From Sandaracinobacteroides sp039808025 (GTDB lineage Bacteria > Pseudomonadota > Alphaproteobacteria > Sphingomonadales > Sphingomonadaceae): a stretch of DNA of 64,000 nucleotides. A program made the translations under genes and the position numbers. The notes below the pieces were generated by a model, which was not told where the DNA came from, searched no databases, and saw only the letters and a program-made list of their open reading frames with translations. Where the stretch lies: assembly GCA_039808025.1 (NCBI GenBank), contig JBDHSK010000005.1, positions 62,001 to 126,000 on the forward strand, given 5' to 3'. Position 1 is the stretch's first letter. The number at the start of each line of letters is the position of its first letter. Of this stretch, positions 26,817 through 35,872 are shown one piece after another.

Positions 26817-27828
26817 GCAGGGGAGAGGACAGGTGCATGGGCACGTTGAAACGCTCGGCCACCACAGCGGCCCACTGGCTTACCATGGTGATCTCGTCGT
26901 GGTGCAGCGACAGGCCCTGTTCGTGCTCGGCGGTGCGGGCCTCGGCCGAGAAGGCCTCGCCGGTCTTGCTGTTGCGGGTGAAGGCTGGCCCCGCGGCAAT
27001 GGCAGCGGCGGCTGCGGCATCGATGGAAAGCCCGAACAATCTGGCGGCGGCCAGCACGCTGTCGGCAGGGCGGGCCAGCAGGGTTTCACTGTCGAGCGTG
27101 CGGATTCGCCGGGGCATGGCTTTGGCCATCTGCTCGAACAGCATCTGCTGGGCAAGCCAGCCGACGGCCGCCACCTGCAGATCGGTCAGTTTCAGTAGCT
27201 CTGCCCCCTCGATTCCAAGGTTCACCACCCCTTCGCGCAGCAGCTTCACCAGCAGGTCGCGCACCCACAGGCGCCCCCACATGTCCTTGCGGGCGATAGA
27301 GGCGATGAACACTGGAAGTGGCGCATGCAGCAGGATGGCCCGCGAGCCGGTTGCCAGCTGCATCAGCACGCTTGCCATCGGGTTCAGCAGGTTCGAGGGC
27401 TTGATGACCACGGCCTCGCCGGCACCCCAGCTGCGCCCCAACAGGTGGAGGATGGTGCGGGTGGCGTTGACGACGGATACGCCATCCGGGTGGTTGCGAT
27501 GGCGCCAGCCGACGATGTCGTTCAGGATGGTTGGTTCCGATAAACCCATGGCGGCGCCGGGGTGATCGAGGGCGCGCACCAGCAGGGTGGAGCAGCAGAA
27601 GGCCGAATGGAAGATGAAGTGAACAGGGGCCGGAGGGGCTGCCGGCGCTGCCAGCGGCCGGGCGGTGGTTTCAAGGGCCTTGCCAAGATGCTCGTCGGTG
27701 AGGAATGGAATGGCGGCATGCCGGCTGCGGGGCAGGTGGGCGAAAATCACCTTTCCTGCCGGAGCATCGAACCGGTGGGCCAGCCATTGCGGGTCGGCGA
27801 GGATTTGATCGGGATCAGTGCGCGGCAT
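26803..27828 (-). CDS. Sulfotransferase-like P-loop protein
   Basis: A protein of about 341 residues. The segment FIFHSAFCCSTLLVRALDHPG resembles the phosphosulfate-binding loop of sulfotransferase-family proteins, and the rest is mixed alpha/beta with no membrane segment. A true sulfotransferase activity is not certain. I set the start at ATG 27828 (MPRTDPDQ); ATG 27843 is also possible, and neither has a clear ribosome site. It diverges from the TPR-hydroxylase gene, 45 nt apart, and is coupled to the amidohydrolase, so the three may act together. Confidence 0.6.
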   Translation of the reverse strand: MPRTDPDQILADPQWLAHRFDAPAGKVIFAHLPRSRHAAIPFLTDEHLGKALETTARPLAAPAAPPAPVHFIFHSAFCCSTLLVRALDHPGAAMGLSEPTILNDIVGWRHRNHPDGVSVVNATRTILHLLGRSWGAGEAVVIKPSNLLNPMASVLMQLATGSRAILLHAPLPVFIASIARKDMWGRLWVRDLLVKLLREGVVNLGIEGAELLKLTDLQVAAVGWLAQQMLFEQMAKAMPRRIRTLDSETLLARPADSVLAAARLFGLSIDAAAAAAIAAGPAFTRNSKTGEAFSAEARTAEHEQGLSLHHDEITMVSQWAAVVAERFNVPMHLSSPLLDRT

Positions 27829-27873
27829 GGCTGCTGATTGCATCGGCAGGCAGCAAACGGCAAGGAGTAAGCC

Positions 27874-29157
27874 ATGGCGGAGCAGAATTTGCAGGTGATG
27901 ATGCAGGAGGCGCATGTCGCGCGTCAGCGTGGCGACCGGGCCGCCGAGACCGCCGTACTCGACAAGGCACTTGCGGCCTTTCCCGGCGATCCGCTGGCAC
28001 TGAACGCCCGGGGGGTGCGGGCGCTTGCCGACAGTGACGCGGCTCTGGCCGCCCGGCTGTTTGCCGCCGCTGCCGAGGCCGACCCGGGCGAACAGGCGCT
28101 GTGGCTGAACCTCGCCAGCGCCCACCGGTTGCAGGGCGATGATGCAGCCGAGCAGGCGGCCCTCGAAAGGTTGCTGGCGATCGACTTGCGGCACCTGATG
28201 GGCCAGTGGCGCATGGCGGAACTGCACGAGCGGCGCGGCAACCTCGGCCTTGCCACCCGTCACTGGCAGAATGTGTTTGCCATGGCCCCGTCCAACGAGG
28301 AACTGCCGCCGGCCTATGCGGCAAGGCTTGATGCCGCCCGCGCCTTCGTGCGCGCACAGGCGCAGGATTTTTCAGACCATATCGAAAAGGGGCTGGCGGC
28401 GCACCGTCAGGCACTGGGGCCTTCGGCAACCCGGCGCTTCGATGCCGCCTTCGATTTCATCGTCGGCCGCCGCAAGGGCTTCTTCAGCAATGAATGTTCG
28501 GGGTTTCATTTCCCGTTTCTGCCGGCCGACGAATATTTCGAGCGCCACCATTTTCCGTGGATGCCTGATGTCGAGGCGCGCTGGCGGGAAATCCGCTCCG
28601 AGCTCGAGGGCCTGATCGCCGACCCCGGCGACGCCATCCGCCCCTATGTGCGGATGGAAAAGGGCACCCCGGAAAGCAAGTGGACGGCGCTCGACAACCG
28701 GCTAGACTGGAGCGCCTGCTTTCTGTGGGAGTATGGGGTGCCGAACCAGCCGGTTCTTGATCGTTGCCCGGTGACGGCGGCGACACTTTCTGCCCTGCCG
28801 CGCAGCAACATCCCCGGGCGCGCGCCTTCGGCCTTCTTCTCGATGCTGAAGCCGCATACCCGCATCCCGCCGCACACCGGTGTCACCAACACCCGTGCCA
28901 TCATCCACCTGCCGCTGATCGTGCCGCCGGGCTGCGCCTTCCGGGTGGGCGGGGAAACCCGGCCATGGGTTGAAGGCGAGGCCTTCGCGTTTGACGATAC
29001 CATCGACCACGAAGCCTGGAACGACAGCGACCAGTTGCGCGCCATTCTGATCTTTGACGTGTGGAATCCGCACCTGACAGTTGCAGAACAGGAGCTTTTG
29101 GTGCAATTCTTCGGGCAGGCGGATGCCAGTGGTCATGACCCCGGAGGGCGGGTGTAG
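27874..29157 (+). CDS. TPR / aspartyl-asparaginyl beta-hydroxylase domain protein
   Basis: A 427-residue protein with N-terminal tetratricopeptide repeats (about residues 5-150) and a C-terminal aspartyl/asparaginyl beta-hydroxylase domain (about 240-410). The iron ligands appear as PPHTGVTNTR and DDTIDHEAWN, with the 2-oxoglutarate-binding FRVGGETRPW segment between. Such enzymes hydroxylate Asp or Asn in proteins or a small molecule; the TPR part may select the partner. AAGGAG precedes the start by about 7 nt. The divergent sulfotransferase-like gene hints at a shared modification pathway. Confidence 0.88.
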   Translation: MAEQNLQVMMQEAHVARQRGDRAAETAVLDKALAAFPGDPLALNARGVRALADSDAALAARLFAAAAEADPGEQALWLNLASAHRLQGDDAAEQAALERLLAIDLRHLMGQWRMAELHERRGNLGLATRHWQNVFAMAPSNEELPPAYAARLDAARAFVRAQAQDFSDHIEKGLAAHRQALGPSATRRFDAAFDFIVGRRKGFFSNECSGFHFPFLPADEYFERHHFPWMPDVEARWREIRSELEGLIADPGDAIRPYVRMEKGTPESKWTALDNRLDWSACFLWEYGVPNQPVLDRCPVTAATLSALPRSNIPGRAPSAFFSMLKPHTRIPPHTGVTNTRAIIHLPLIVPPGCAFRVGGETRPWVEGEAFAFDDTIDHEAWNDSDQLRAILIFDVWNPHLTVAEQELLVQFFGQADASGHDPGGRV

Positions 29158-29183
29158 CTGGAAGAGCCGCAATCGGAGGCTGT

Positions 29184-29462
29184 ATGAAAGCGATCCTGTC
29201 TGTGGCGGCAGCCCTGATGCTGGCCGGACCGGTAATGGCGCAGGGGGCGGCCACCGATCCGGCGCCGGCCCCCTCTGGCAAGCTCGACAAGCGCGACCCC
29301 AATGCCGTGCGCTGTCGCAGTATCTCGGAAATCGGCTCGCTGGTGAAGAAGCACCGCATCTGCAAAACCAACGCCGAATGGAACCGCTCCCGGGAACAGC
29401 AGCAGCGGGATGCCGATGATTTCATCACCCGCAACCGCTCGGGCATGAACCCCAACGGCTGA
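29184..29462 (+). CDS. Small secreted hypothetical protein
   Basis: A 92-residue protein with a clear signal peptide (MKAILSVAAALMLAGPVMAQ) cut near residue 20, giving a periplasmic product of about 70 residues. The mature part has two cysteines in VRCRSISEIGSLVKKHRICKT that could form a disulfide, then a charged helix NAEWNRSREQQQRDADDF. Similar small proteins are frequent in sphingomonads as I recall, but no function is known. Confidence 0.75.
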   Translation: MKAILSVAAALMLAGPVMAQGAATDPAPAPSGKLDKRDPNAVRCRSISEIGSLVKKHRICKTNAEWNRSREQQQRDADDFITRNRSGMNPNG

Positions 29463-29511
29463 CACTGCAATGTCTGACACTGCAACGTCTGTTCGCCTTC
29501 AGTGTTTGGCC

Positions 29512-30882
29512 TCAGGTTAGGGTTTCCTGCCAGGCTGCAAGGGCGGTGCGGGCGCGGGCTGCCAGAGCGGTCTTGCGCTCGCGTCCCTTCAGTGGCCGGC
29601 CGCGCGGGTCGCAGAGGCCGGGGTCAAGCGGCGGAAACAGCCCGAAATTCACGTTCATCGGCTGGAAGCTGTCGGCGACGGCCTCGCCGGTGATGTGGCT
29701 GAGCAAGGCCCCGATCGCCGTTTCACGGGGTGGCGGCAAAACCGCGCGGCCGTGGCTCTCGGCAGCGAGGAACCGCCCGGCAAGCAGCCCGATGGCCGCC
29801 GATTCGACATAGCCCTCGCAGCCGGTGATCTGCCCGGCAAAGCGGATGTGCGGTGCTGAGCGCAGCCGCAGCGTGGCGTCGAGGAGCTGCGGCGAGCGGA
29901 TGAAGCTGTTGCGATGCAGGCCGCCGAGACGCGCGAACTCGGCCTGTTCCAGCCCGGGGATGGTGCGGAAGATGCGCACCTGTTCGCCATGCTTCAGTTT
30001 GGTCTGGAAGCCGACGATATTCATCAGCGAGCCCGACCGGTTGTCGTGGCGCAACTGCACGACCGCCCACGGCCGCCTGCCGGTGCGCGGGTCGCGCAGG
30101 CCCACCGGCTTCATCGGACCAAAGCGCAGGGTGTCCGGGCCGCGCGCCGCCATCACCTCGATCGGCATGCAGCCCTCGAAATAGGGGGTGTCCTTTTCCC
30201 AGTCACGGAAATCGACTGTTTCGCCGCTGTTCAGTGCTGCAACGAAGGCGGCATAGTGTTCGCGATCGAGCGGGCAGTTCACATAATCGCCCTCGCCGGC
30301 AGCGTGCAGGGTGCCGTCTCCGGCCTTGTCATAGCGCGACTGCCGCCACGCTACCTGCATGTCGATCGATTCGGCGTGAACGATAGGCGCGATGGCGTCG
30401 AAAAAGGCCAGATGCTGTTCGCCGGTCTGCGCTGCGATCCACTGCGCCAGTCCGTCGGCGGTCAGCGGCCCGGTGGCGATCAGCACTTTCTCCCAGAGAG
30501 GGTCGGGGGCCACCACCTCGCCGCGAACGATCTCGACCAGCGGTTCGGCGGTCAGTGCCTCAGTCACATGGTCAGCGAACAGGTCGCGGTCGACGGCCAG
30601 CGCCGACCCGGCGGGTACCCGCGCCTGATCGGCGGCCTGCATGACCAGCGAGCCGAGCGCCCGCATTTCCGCGTGCAGCAGCCCGACGGCGTTATGTTCG
30701 GCATCGTCCGAACGGAACGAGTTTGAGCACACCAGCTCGGCGAGCTTGTCGGTGTGGTGGGCAGGTGTGCCTTGCCGCCCGCGCATTTCGTGCAGGATCA
30801 CCGGGATGCCGTGACGCGCCAGCTGCCAGGCCGCTTCCGAACCGGCAAGGCCGCCACCGATGATATGGACCGTCTTGTGCAT
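29512..30882 (-). CDS. trmFO: Methylenetetrahydrofolate-tRNA-(uracil-5-)-methyltransferase TrmFO
   Basis: A 456-residue FAD enzyme that methylates U54 of tRNA using methylenetetrahydrofolate. The FAD site IIGGGLAGSEAAWQLA is at the N-terminus, followed by the family motif AELVCSNSFRSD and, later, PYFEGCMPIEVMAARG and RHDNRSGSLMNIVGFQTKLK. The C-terminal QPMNVNFGLFPPL is also typical. Length and motif order look complete. Confidence 0.96.
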   Translation of the reverse strand: MHKTVHIIGGGLAGSEAAWQLARHGIPVILHEMRGRQGTPAHHTDKLAELVCSNSFRSDDAEHNAVGLLHAEMRALGSLVMQAADQARVPAGSALAVDRDLFADHVTEALTAEPLVEIVRGEVVAPDPLWEKVLIATGPLTADGLAQWIAAQTGEQHLAFFDAIAPIVHAESIDMQVAWRQSRYDKAGDGTLHAAGEGDYVNCPLDREHYAAFVAALNSGETVDFRDWEKDTPYFEGCMPIEVMAARGPDTLRFGPMKPVGLRDPRTGRRPWAVVQLRHDNRSGSLMNIVGFQTKLKHGEQVRIFRTIPGLEQAEFARLGGLHRNSFIRSPQLLDATLRLRSAPHIRFAGQITGCEGYVESAAIGLLAGRFLAAESHGRAVLPPPRETAIGALLSHITGEAVADSFQPMNVNFGLFPPLDPGLCDPRGRPLKGRERKTALAARARTALAAWQETLT

Positions 30883-31032
30883 GCCCGTCCCTAGCTTCTG
30901 AAGGCGGAGGCGTCCAGAGCCGGGAAAAAGTGGTTAACATATTGCAAATCAAGGTAAACAAGGCCTGGCTCCGGTTGCAATGCCGTAGGAATGGGCACAA
31001 ACAGACGCTCTGGATGTTTTCGGAGTGTTCCC

Positions 31033-31650
31033 ATGTTCAAACCATCTGTCACCGCCGCCCTGTTTGCTGCCACCGTGCTGACGGCCGGAGCCGCGAATGC
31101 CCTTACCATCACCTCGGCTGCCTATGATGCAGCGCTCGCTCCCGGCGAGCAGCTGGTCGTCACGTTCGATGCGCCGGCCGCCCAAGGCTTTGCGATTACT
31201 GGCGGCAGCGAGCGGGTCGGCAACGGCTCGGGCTATGCCGCTCCCTTTGGCGACGCCACCAAATACCTGTCGGTCGGCCCCGGGCAGGTGGCGACACTGA
31301 CGACGCCGCTGTTGCGGTCGTTCAGCATGTACATCGGCTCGGTCGATACCTATAATCACATCACTTTCAAGGGGTTGGGTGGATACAGCCAGTCGATCTC
31401 GGGCGCTGATCTGGTGGCGCAGGCCAATGGCGACCAGTCGTCGGCCGGAACCAACCGCCGCTTTTACTTCGATTTCGGCAACGATCGCGTCAACCAGGTG
31501 ATCTTCACCTCGACCAGCCCTGCCTTCGAGTTCGACAATATCGCAGCCGGCGCGGTGCCGGAACCCGCCACCTGGGCGATGCTGATCGTCGGCTTCGGCG
31601 CCGTCGGAATGGCCAATCGCCGGCGGCGGAGGGCGATGGTTGCCGCCTGA
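31033..31650 (+). CDS. PEPxxWA-CTERM sorting domain protein
   Basis: A 205-residue exported protein. It has a signal peptide (MFKPSVTAALFAATVLTAGAANA) and ends with the sorting signal VPEPATWAMLIVGFGAVGMANRRRRR: the motif, a membrane helix and an Arg-rich tail. This PEPxxWA variant is characteristic of Sphingomonadales and directs proteins to the exosortase pathway. The mature part is beta-rich with no named domain. I chose ATG 31033, which gives the signal peptide and has CGGAG upstream. A terminator follows the stop. Confidence 0.9.
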   Translation: MFKPSVTAALFAATVLTAGAANALTITSAAYDAALAPGEQLVVTFDAPAAQGFAITGGSERVGNGSGYAAPFGDATKYLSVGPGQVATLTTPLLRSFSMYIGSVDTYNHITFKGLGGYSQSISGADLVAQANGDQSSAGTNRRFYFDFGNDRVNQVIFTSTSPAFEFDNIAAGAVPEPATWAMLIVGFGAVGMANRRRRRAMVAA

Positions 31651-31673
31651 CAGCAGGGAATTTTGCTGAATCG

Positions 31674-31716
31674 GGTGGCGGCGGGGCGAACGGCCCTTCC
31701 GCCACCAATTTCTTTC
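31674..31716 (+). terminator. Probable terminator after the PEP-CTERM gene
   Basis: An 8-bp perfect stem GGTGGCGG (31674-31681) / CCGCCACC (31699-31706) is followed by AATTTCTTT. It follows the PEP-CTERM stop by 24 nt and precedes the next gene's ribosome region. Confidence 0.65.
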
Positions 31717-31732
31717 GGGCTATGAACAGCCT

Positions 31733-32650
31733 GTGGATCTCTATCTTCCCATCGCCGAAATGTCGGTCAATGCGCTGGTCATCGTGGCGCTGGGCGGCAT
31801 CGTCGGCTTCCTGTCGGGAATGTTCGGGGTGGGGGGCGGGTTTCTCACCACCCCGCTGCTGATCTTTTACGGCATCCCCCCGGCAATCGCCGTCGCATCG
31901 GCAGCCACGCAGGTAACGGGCTCCAGCATTTCGGGCGCAATATCCTACTATCGGCGCGGGCAGGTCGATGTGAAGATGGGAACGGTGCTGATCGCCGGGG
32001 GCATGCTCGGCTCGGTTCTGGGGTCGATGGTTTTTCGCTGGTTGCAGTCGCTGGGGCAGATCGATGTCGTCATTGCCCTCATCTATGTGCTGCTACTGGG
32101 CAGTGTCGGGTCGCTGATGCTGAAAGAGGCGCTAGGAACGGTGCTGCGGCAGCGCGCCGGCCAGGTACCGCAGCGGGGACGCCGTCACCATCCGCTGGTA
32201 GCGGCGCTGCCGATGCGCATGCGGTTCCCCCAATCAGGAGTCTATCTGTCGCCGCTGGCCCCGTTTCTGGTGGGGGCGGCGGTGGGGGTGCTGACGGTGG
32301 TGATGGGGGTGGGTGGCGGTTTCATCATGGTTCCGGCCATGCTCTACCTGCTGGGAATGTCGGCTTCGGTGGTGGTTGGCACCAGCCTGTTCCAGATCGT
32401 GTTCGTCACGGCGGTCGCCACCTTGTTGCAGGCCGCCAACACGCATTCCGTCGATATTCTGCTGGCCGGGCTTCTGCTGGTCGGCGGAGTGGTGGGGGCG
32501 CAGATGGGGGTGCGTGCCGCGCAGTTCCTTCCGCCTGAGCGGCTGCGGCTGTTCCTGGCGCTGCTTGTGCTTGCCGTGGCGGTGCGGCTAGGCGTGGGTC
32601 TCACGCTCACTCCGGCGGAAATGTTCACCATCCAGCTGGCGACCGGATGA
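31733..32650 (+). CDS. TauE/SafE (TSUP) family exporter
   Basis: A 305-residue membrane protein with the two TSUP glycine motifs: SGMFGVGGGFLTTPLL near residue 30 and TVVMGVGGGFIMVPAM near residue 190. A basic cytosolic loop (RQRAGQVPQRGRRHHP) separates the halves. It begins with GTG at 31733, as the nearby ATG is out of frame. Its stop overlaps the next gene (TIGR02186) by four bases. That pairing recurs in proteobacteria and suggests a two-part transport unit for a sulfur-containing or organic anion. Confidence 0.87.
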   Translation: MDLYLPIAEMSVNALVIVALGGIVGFLSGMFGVGGGFLTTPLLIFYGIPPAIAVASAATQVTGSSISGAISYYRRGQVDVKMGTVLIAGGMLGSVLGSMVFRWLQSLGQIDVVIALIYVLLLGSVGSLMLKEALGTVLRQRAGQVPQRGRRHHPLVAALPMRMRFPQSGVYLSPLAPFLVGAAVGVLTVVMGVGGGFIMVPAMLYLLGMSASVVVGTSLFQIVFVTAVATLLQAANTHSVDILLAGLLLVGGVVGAQMGVRAAQFLPPERLRLFLALLVLAVAVRLGVGLTLTPAEMFTIQLATG

Positions 32651-33414
32651 TGCGCTGGCTGCTGGCCCTGTTGCTGGTGTTGCTTCCGGCGGGTGTCGGG
32701 GCCCGGTCTCCCCGGCTGGTGACCGACATGTCGCAAAGCCGGATCGACATCTCGTACCGGTTTTCCGGGGCCGAACTGCTGATCTTCGGGGCCATCCAGT
32801 ATCCTGGTGGTCGCCTGCCGGCGCGTCCGCCCGGAATCGCCGTGGTTCTGCGTGGCCCGGCCGAGGCCCTGACGGTGCGCCACAAAGATCGGGTGGCCGG
32901 CATCTGGGTCAACCGTCAGTCGCTGCGGTTCGAAAGCGTTCCGGGGTTTTACGCGGCGGCCACCACCAGCCCGGTGGAAAGCCTGCTCGATGAACGCAAT
33001 GCCGCCATCTACGAGATCGGGCTTCAGTATCTGCAGCTGTCGCCGGCAACCGCGGCTGCTCCGGAAACCGTCGGCATCTTTCAGGACGGCCTGGTGCAGC
33101 ACCGCCAGCGGCGCGGCCTGTTCGTCGATCAGCCCTATGGCGTGCAGGTCACCGACAACATCCTCTATCGCGCCCGCATCCCCATCCCCTCGGCGGTGCC
33201 GGTGGGCAATTACCAGGTGGAAATCTACCTGATCGATGGCGGCAAGGTGGCCGCGCGCGGCACCGCGCCGGTTATCATCGACAAATCCGGGTTCGAGCGG
33301 TCCATCTATGTGTTCGCCCACGAATACGGCCTGCTTTATGGCGTGGTTGCAGTGCTTCTGGCCGTGGCCATGGGCCTGCTGGCAGGGCTGGCCGGGCGGC
33401 TGCGCGAACGCTGA
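32647..33414 (+). CDS. TIGR02186 family membrane protein
   Basis: A 255-residue protein with an N-terminal signal peptide, a long periplasmic beta-rich region and one C-terminal membrane helix (about residues 228-248). The start SPRLVTDMSQSRIDISYRFSGAELLIFGA and the phrase GFYAAATTSPVESLL match TIGR02186. These proteins are encoded with TSUP exporters and probably form an accessory subunit. It is translationally coupled to the exporter. Molecular role is unknown. Confidence 0.85.
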   Translation: MMRWLLALLLVLLPAGVGARSPRLVTDMSQSRIDISYRFSGAELLIFGAIQYPGGRLPARPPGIAVVLRGPAEALTVRHKDRVAGIWVNRQSLRFESVPGFYAAATTSPVESLLDERNAAIYEIGLQYLQLSPATAAAPETVGIFQDGLVQHRQRRGLFVDQPYGVQVTDNILYRARIPIPSAVPVGNYQVEIYLIDGGKVAARGTAPVIIDKSGFERSIYVFAHEYGLLYGVVAVLLAVAMGLLAGLAGRLRER

Positions 33415-33431
33415 CGCCCTTGCCGGTCAGA

Positions 33432-33821
33432 CTATTGGTTGGCTGTGGCGGCAGCCGGTTTCATCGGCGTGAACGTCCCCAGCCCGCAGGTGGCGCCGCG
33501 CACCGGGCCGCCACCCTGCTGGACGACGGTGATGGTGTGCACGTTGCACAGCTGGTTGGCCGTAGGTGCATAGGCGAACGACCGGTCGAAGTTCAGACCG
33601 GGGCAGGCGTTGGGAAGGTGGTTGCGGTAGACGCGGTTGCCATTCATGGTGAAATCGATGGTCGAGCCATCGATCACCCGCGTCGAGCGAATGGCGCTTG
33701 CGGAAATGCAGGTTACGGGTTCTCCGGCGGGTACCAGTTCGCTGCCGCGGGCAACGGGAACGGCGGCCAACGCCGGGGCTGCCGCCATCAGGGCGATCAG
33801 CAGTGCGGATTTCATGGTCAT
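33432..33821 (-). CDS. DUF6491-like secreted protein
   Basis: A 129-residue periplasmic protein with a signal peptide (MTMKSALLIALMAAAPALA). The mature part, with CISASAIRSTRVIDGSTIDFTMNGNRVYRNHLPNACPGLNF and a later CNVHTITV and ATCGLG, matches the DUF6491 pattern with four conserved cysteines. Function unknown. I chose ATG 33821 because GGAG lies 7 nt upstream and it gives the signal peptide; a frame extends further to 33971 but overlaps nth. Confidence 0.8.
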   Translation of the reverse strand: MTMKSALLIALMAAAPALAAVPVARGSELVPAGEPVTCISASAIRSTRVIDGSTIDFTMNGNRVYRNHLPNACPGLNFDRSFAYAPTANQLCNVHTITVVQQGGGPVRGATCGLGTFTPMKPAAATANQ

Positions 33822-33873
33822 GTGCGGTCTCCTGCAGTGGTACTGCCCAGGCCGATGCCCCCGACGGCTGAGG

Positions 33874-34530
33874 TCATGCCGACAAGATAGTTTTGGCCTC
33901 ATAGAGGCACAAGTGGCGGATCGGACAGCGCCAGCATTCAGGAACCCGCGCCTTGCACAGATAGCGCCCATGCAGGATCAGCAGGTGGTGGGCCTGCCGC
34001 CCCCAGCGCGGCGGCACCTTCTTCAGCAGGTCGCGCTCGACAGCATCCGGGGACTTGCCCGCCGACAGGCCGGTGCGATGGGCCACCCGGAACACATGGG
34101 TATCGACCGCCAGTGTCGGATGGCCGAAAATCTCGTTGCGCACCACATTGGCTGTCTTGCGCCCCACTCCGGGCAGCGACACCAGGTCGGCTTCGCTTTC
34201 TGGAACCTCTCCGGCAAATTTCTCAAGCAGCAGCGCCGAGAGGGCGATGATGTTCTCGGCCTTGCTGTTATAAAGACCGATGGTCCTGATATGCTGCTTC
34301 AGCCCGTCGAGCCCCAGCGCCAGCATGGCCGCCGGACTATCAGCAACGGCAAACAGGCCGGCAGTGGCACGATTGACTCCGGCGTCGGTTGCCTGGGCCG
34401 ACAGCACCACCGCCACCAGCAGCGTATAGGGGTTGGTGTAGGCAAGTTCGGTGCGGGGGTTGGGGTTGGCGGCACCAAGTATATCGAAAATGGCGTGTGC
34501 CTGGGCGATGGTGAGGAGTTTTGCGGCCAT
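33874..34530 (-). CDS. nth: Endonuclease III (DNA glycosylase/AP lyase)
   Basis: A 218-residue base-excision repair enzyme removing oxidised pyrimidines. The helix-hairpin-helix LPGVGRKTANVV carries the catalytic Lys, VDTHVFRVAHR the catalytic Asp, and the [4Fe-4S] motif C-x6-C-x2-C-x5-C is visible as CKARVPECWRCPIRHLC at the C-terminus. It lies alone, divergent from a DUF2244 gene. Confidence 0.97.
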   Translation of the reverse strand: MAAKLLTIAQAHAIFDILGAANPNPRTELAYTNPYTLLVAVVLSAQATDAGVNRATAGLFAVADSPAAMLALGLDGLKQHIRTIGLYNSKAENIIALSALLLEKFAGEVPESEADLVSLPGVGRKTANVVRNEIFGHPTLAVDTHVFRVAHRTGLSAGKSPDAVERDLLKKVPPRWGRQAHHLLILHGRYLCKARVPECWRCPIRHLCLYEAKTILSA

Positions 34531-34630
34531 GCCGCCGACAAGCCGCAGCCTGCCCTGAAATGCAAGCTCGCTGCCGATTTGTTGGCGTAAGCCGGTTCCG
34601 GAATCAGGGCATTGGCGCTATAGGGGCGCC

Positions 34631-35119
34631 ATGGCCGAACCGCGACGCGCCTATTTCGATCTTGAACTCAGCCCCGGGCGCTCGCTCAGCCGCCAGCAGT
34701 TCCGGCGGCTGGTTGGCGGGGTGGCACTGCTGTTTGCACTGATGTCGGTGCGGTTCCTGTTCCTGGGGGCGTGGCTCATTCTGCCGTTCATGCTGGCCGA
34801 TGTCGCTCTGCTGGCCTGGGCGATGCATGCCTCGTTCCGCAGTGCCCGCCAGTCCGAGCATCTGCGTCTGGATACCGCGGGCATGGAACTGGTGCACATC
34901 AACCCGGCCGGACGGGCGCGCCGCACCCGCATCGAGGCCGCTGGCGCTGCTGTCGAGCTGGAACCGCTGCGTCCGCGCGGCAATCGGCTGTGGATCACCA
35001 ACGATGGCCAGCGGATCGAGATCGGCCACTTCCTGTCGAGCGCGGAGCGGGCCGAGATCGCGCCAGTGATCGCGCGCGGGCTTGGCAACTGGCGGCACGA
35101 CCGCAGGCATCGCTTCTGA
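34631..35119 (+). CDS. DUF2244 domain membrane protein
   Basis: A 162-residue inner-membrane protein. It begins YFDLELSPGRSLSRQQFRRL, typical of DUF2244, and has two adjacent hydrophobic helices (about residues 29-65) followed by a beta-rich cytosolic part. In alphaproteobacteria such genes often accompany cytochrome oxidase or nth genes. Function unknown. Confidence 0.88.
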   Translation: MAEPRRAYFDLELSPGRSLSRQQFRRLVGGVALLFALMSVRFLFLGAWLILPFMLADVALLAWAMHASFRSARQSEHLRLDTAGMELVHINPAGRARRTRIEAAGAAVELEPLRPRGNRLWITNDGQRIEIGHFLSSAERAEIAPVIARGLGNWRHDRRHRF

Positions 35120-35125
35120 GGCAGG

Positions 35126-35872
35126 TTATTCGCGGCGCAGACCCTGCAACCTCTGCCGGGTAACCGGGTAACCCAAGCCTTCGGGAATCGTCAGCCAGCC
35201 ATCGACCAGCGTTCCCGAAACGGTGGGCGGTGGCGTTTCATCGTCGAGAAGGGCCGCCACCGTGGCAAAGCCGGCCAGACGGTGCAGGTTGCACAGGGTG
35301 GGAAACAGCAGGCCGGCCGCTCCGGCCTCGGCAGCCGCAAGCAGATCGGCCGGGCGGGCGAACCGGGCACTGACGGCTTCGTGGCCATCGGCACTGACGG
35401 TTTCCCCGGCGGGAAGGGCGGCAACGAAAAAGGCTGTATCAAAGCGGGCCGACAGATGAGGAGGCGGCAGCCAGCGGGCGAAGGGCTTCAGGCGGTCAGG
35501 GGCAAGCCGGTGGCCAAGTCGGGCCAGGAGATCGCCAAAGGAAAGGGCGTGCTGGTCAGACAGGCGACGCAGCGACTGACGGTTCGCCAGCGGAACCGGC
35601 GGGCCGCGCGACAGCAGGATTCCGGTTTCCTCGAAGGCTTCGCGGGCTGCGGCGATTCGGGCTGCGGCATCGCTGGCCTCAAGCGCTGCAAACCCCTCGA
35701 GGGCAGGTGACGTGAGGGCGTGATCGGCAGGGTCGACCTTGCCGCCGGGGAATGCCAGCGCCCCGCCGGCAAAACCCATGGTGGGCGCCCGCTCGATCAT
35801 CAGGATTTCCAGGCCGCTGTCGCCATCGCGGGCGATGATGACGGTGGCGGCCGGGTGGATAACGCTGGTCAC
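35126..35872 (-). CDS. NUDIX hydrolase (NUDT19/RPP-like)
   Basis: A 248-residue NUDIX protein. The Nudix box is interrupted by an insertion, as in NUDT7/NUDT19-type enzymes: FPGGKVDPADHA begins it and AAREAFEETGILL completes it about 25 residues later. These enzymes hydrolyse CoA derivatives or related nucleoside diphosphates. Its start overlaps the stop of the acyltransferase-DUF2125 gene by four bases. Confidence 0.85.
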   Translation of the reverse strand: MTSVIHPAATVIIARDGDSGLEILMIERAPTMGFAGGALAFPGGKVDPADHALTSPALEGFAALEASDAAARIAAAREAFEETGILLSRGPPVPLANRQSLRRLSDQHALSFGDLLARLGHRLAPDRLKPFARWLPPPHLSARFDTAFFVAALPAGETVSADGHEAVSARFARPADLLAAAEAGAAGLLFPTLCNLHRLAGFATVAALLDDETPPPTVSGTLVDGWLTIPEGLGYPVTRQRLQGLRRE

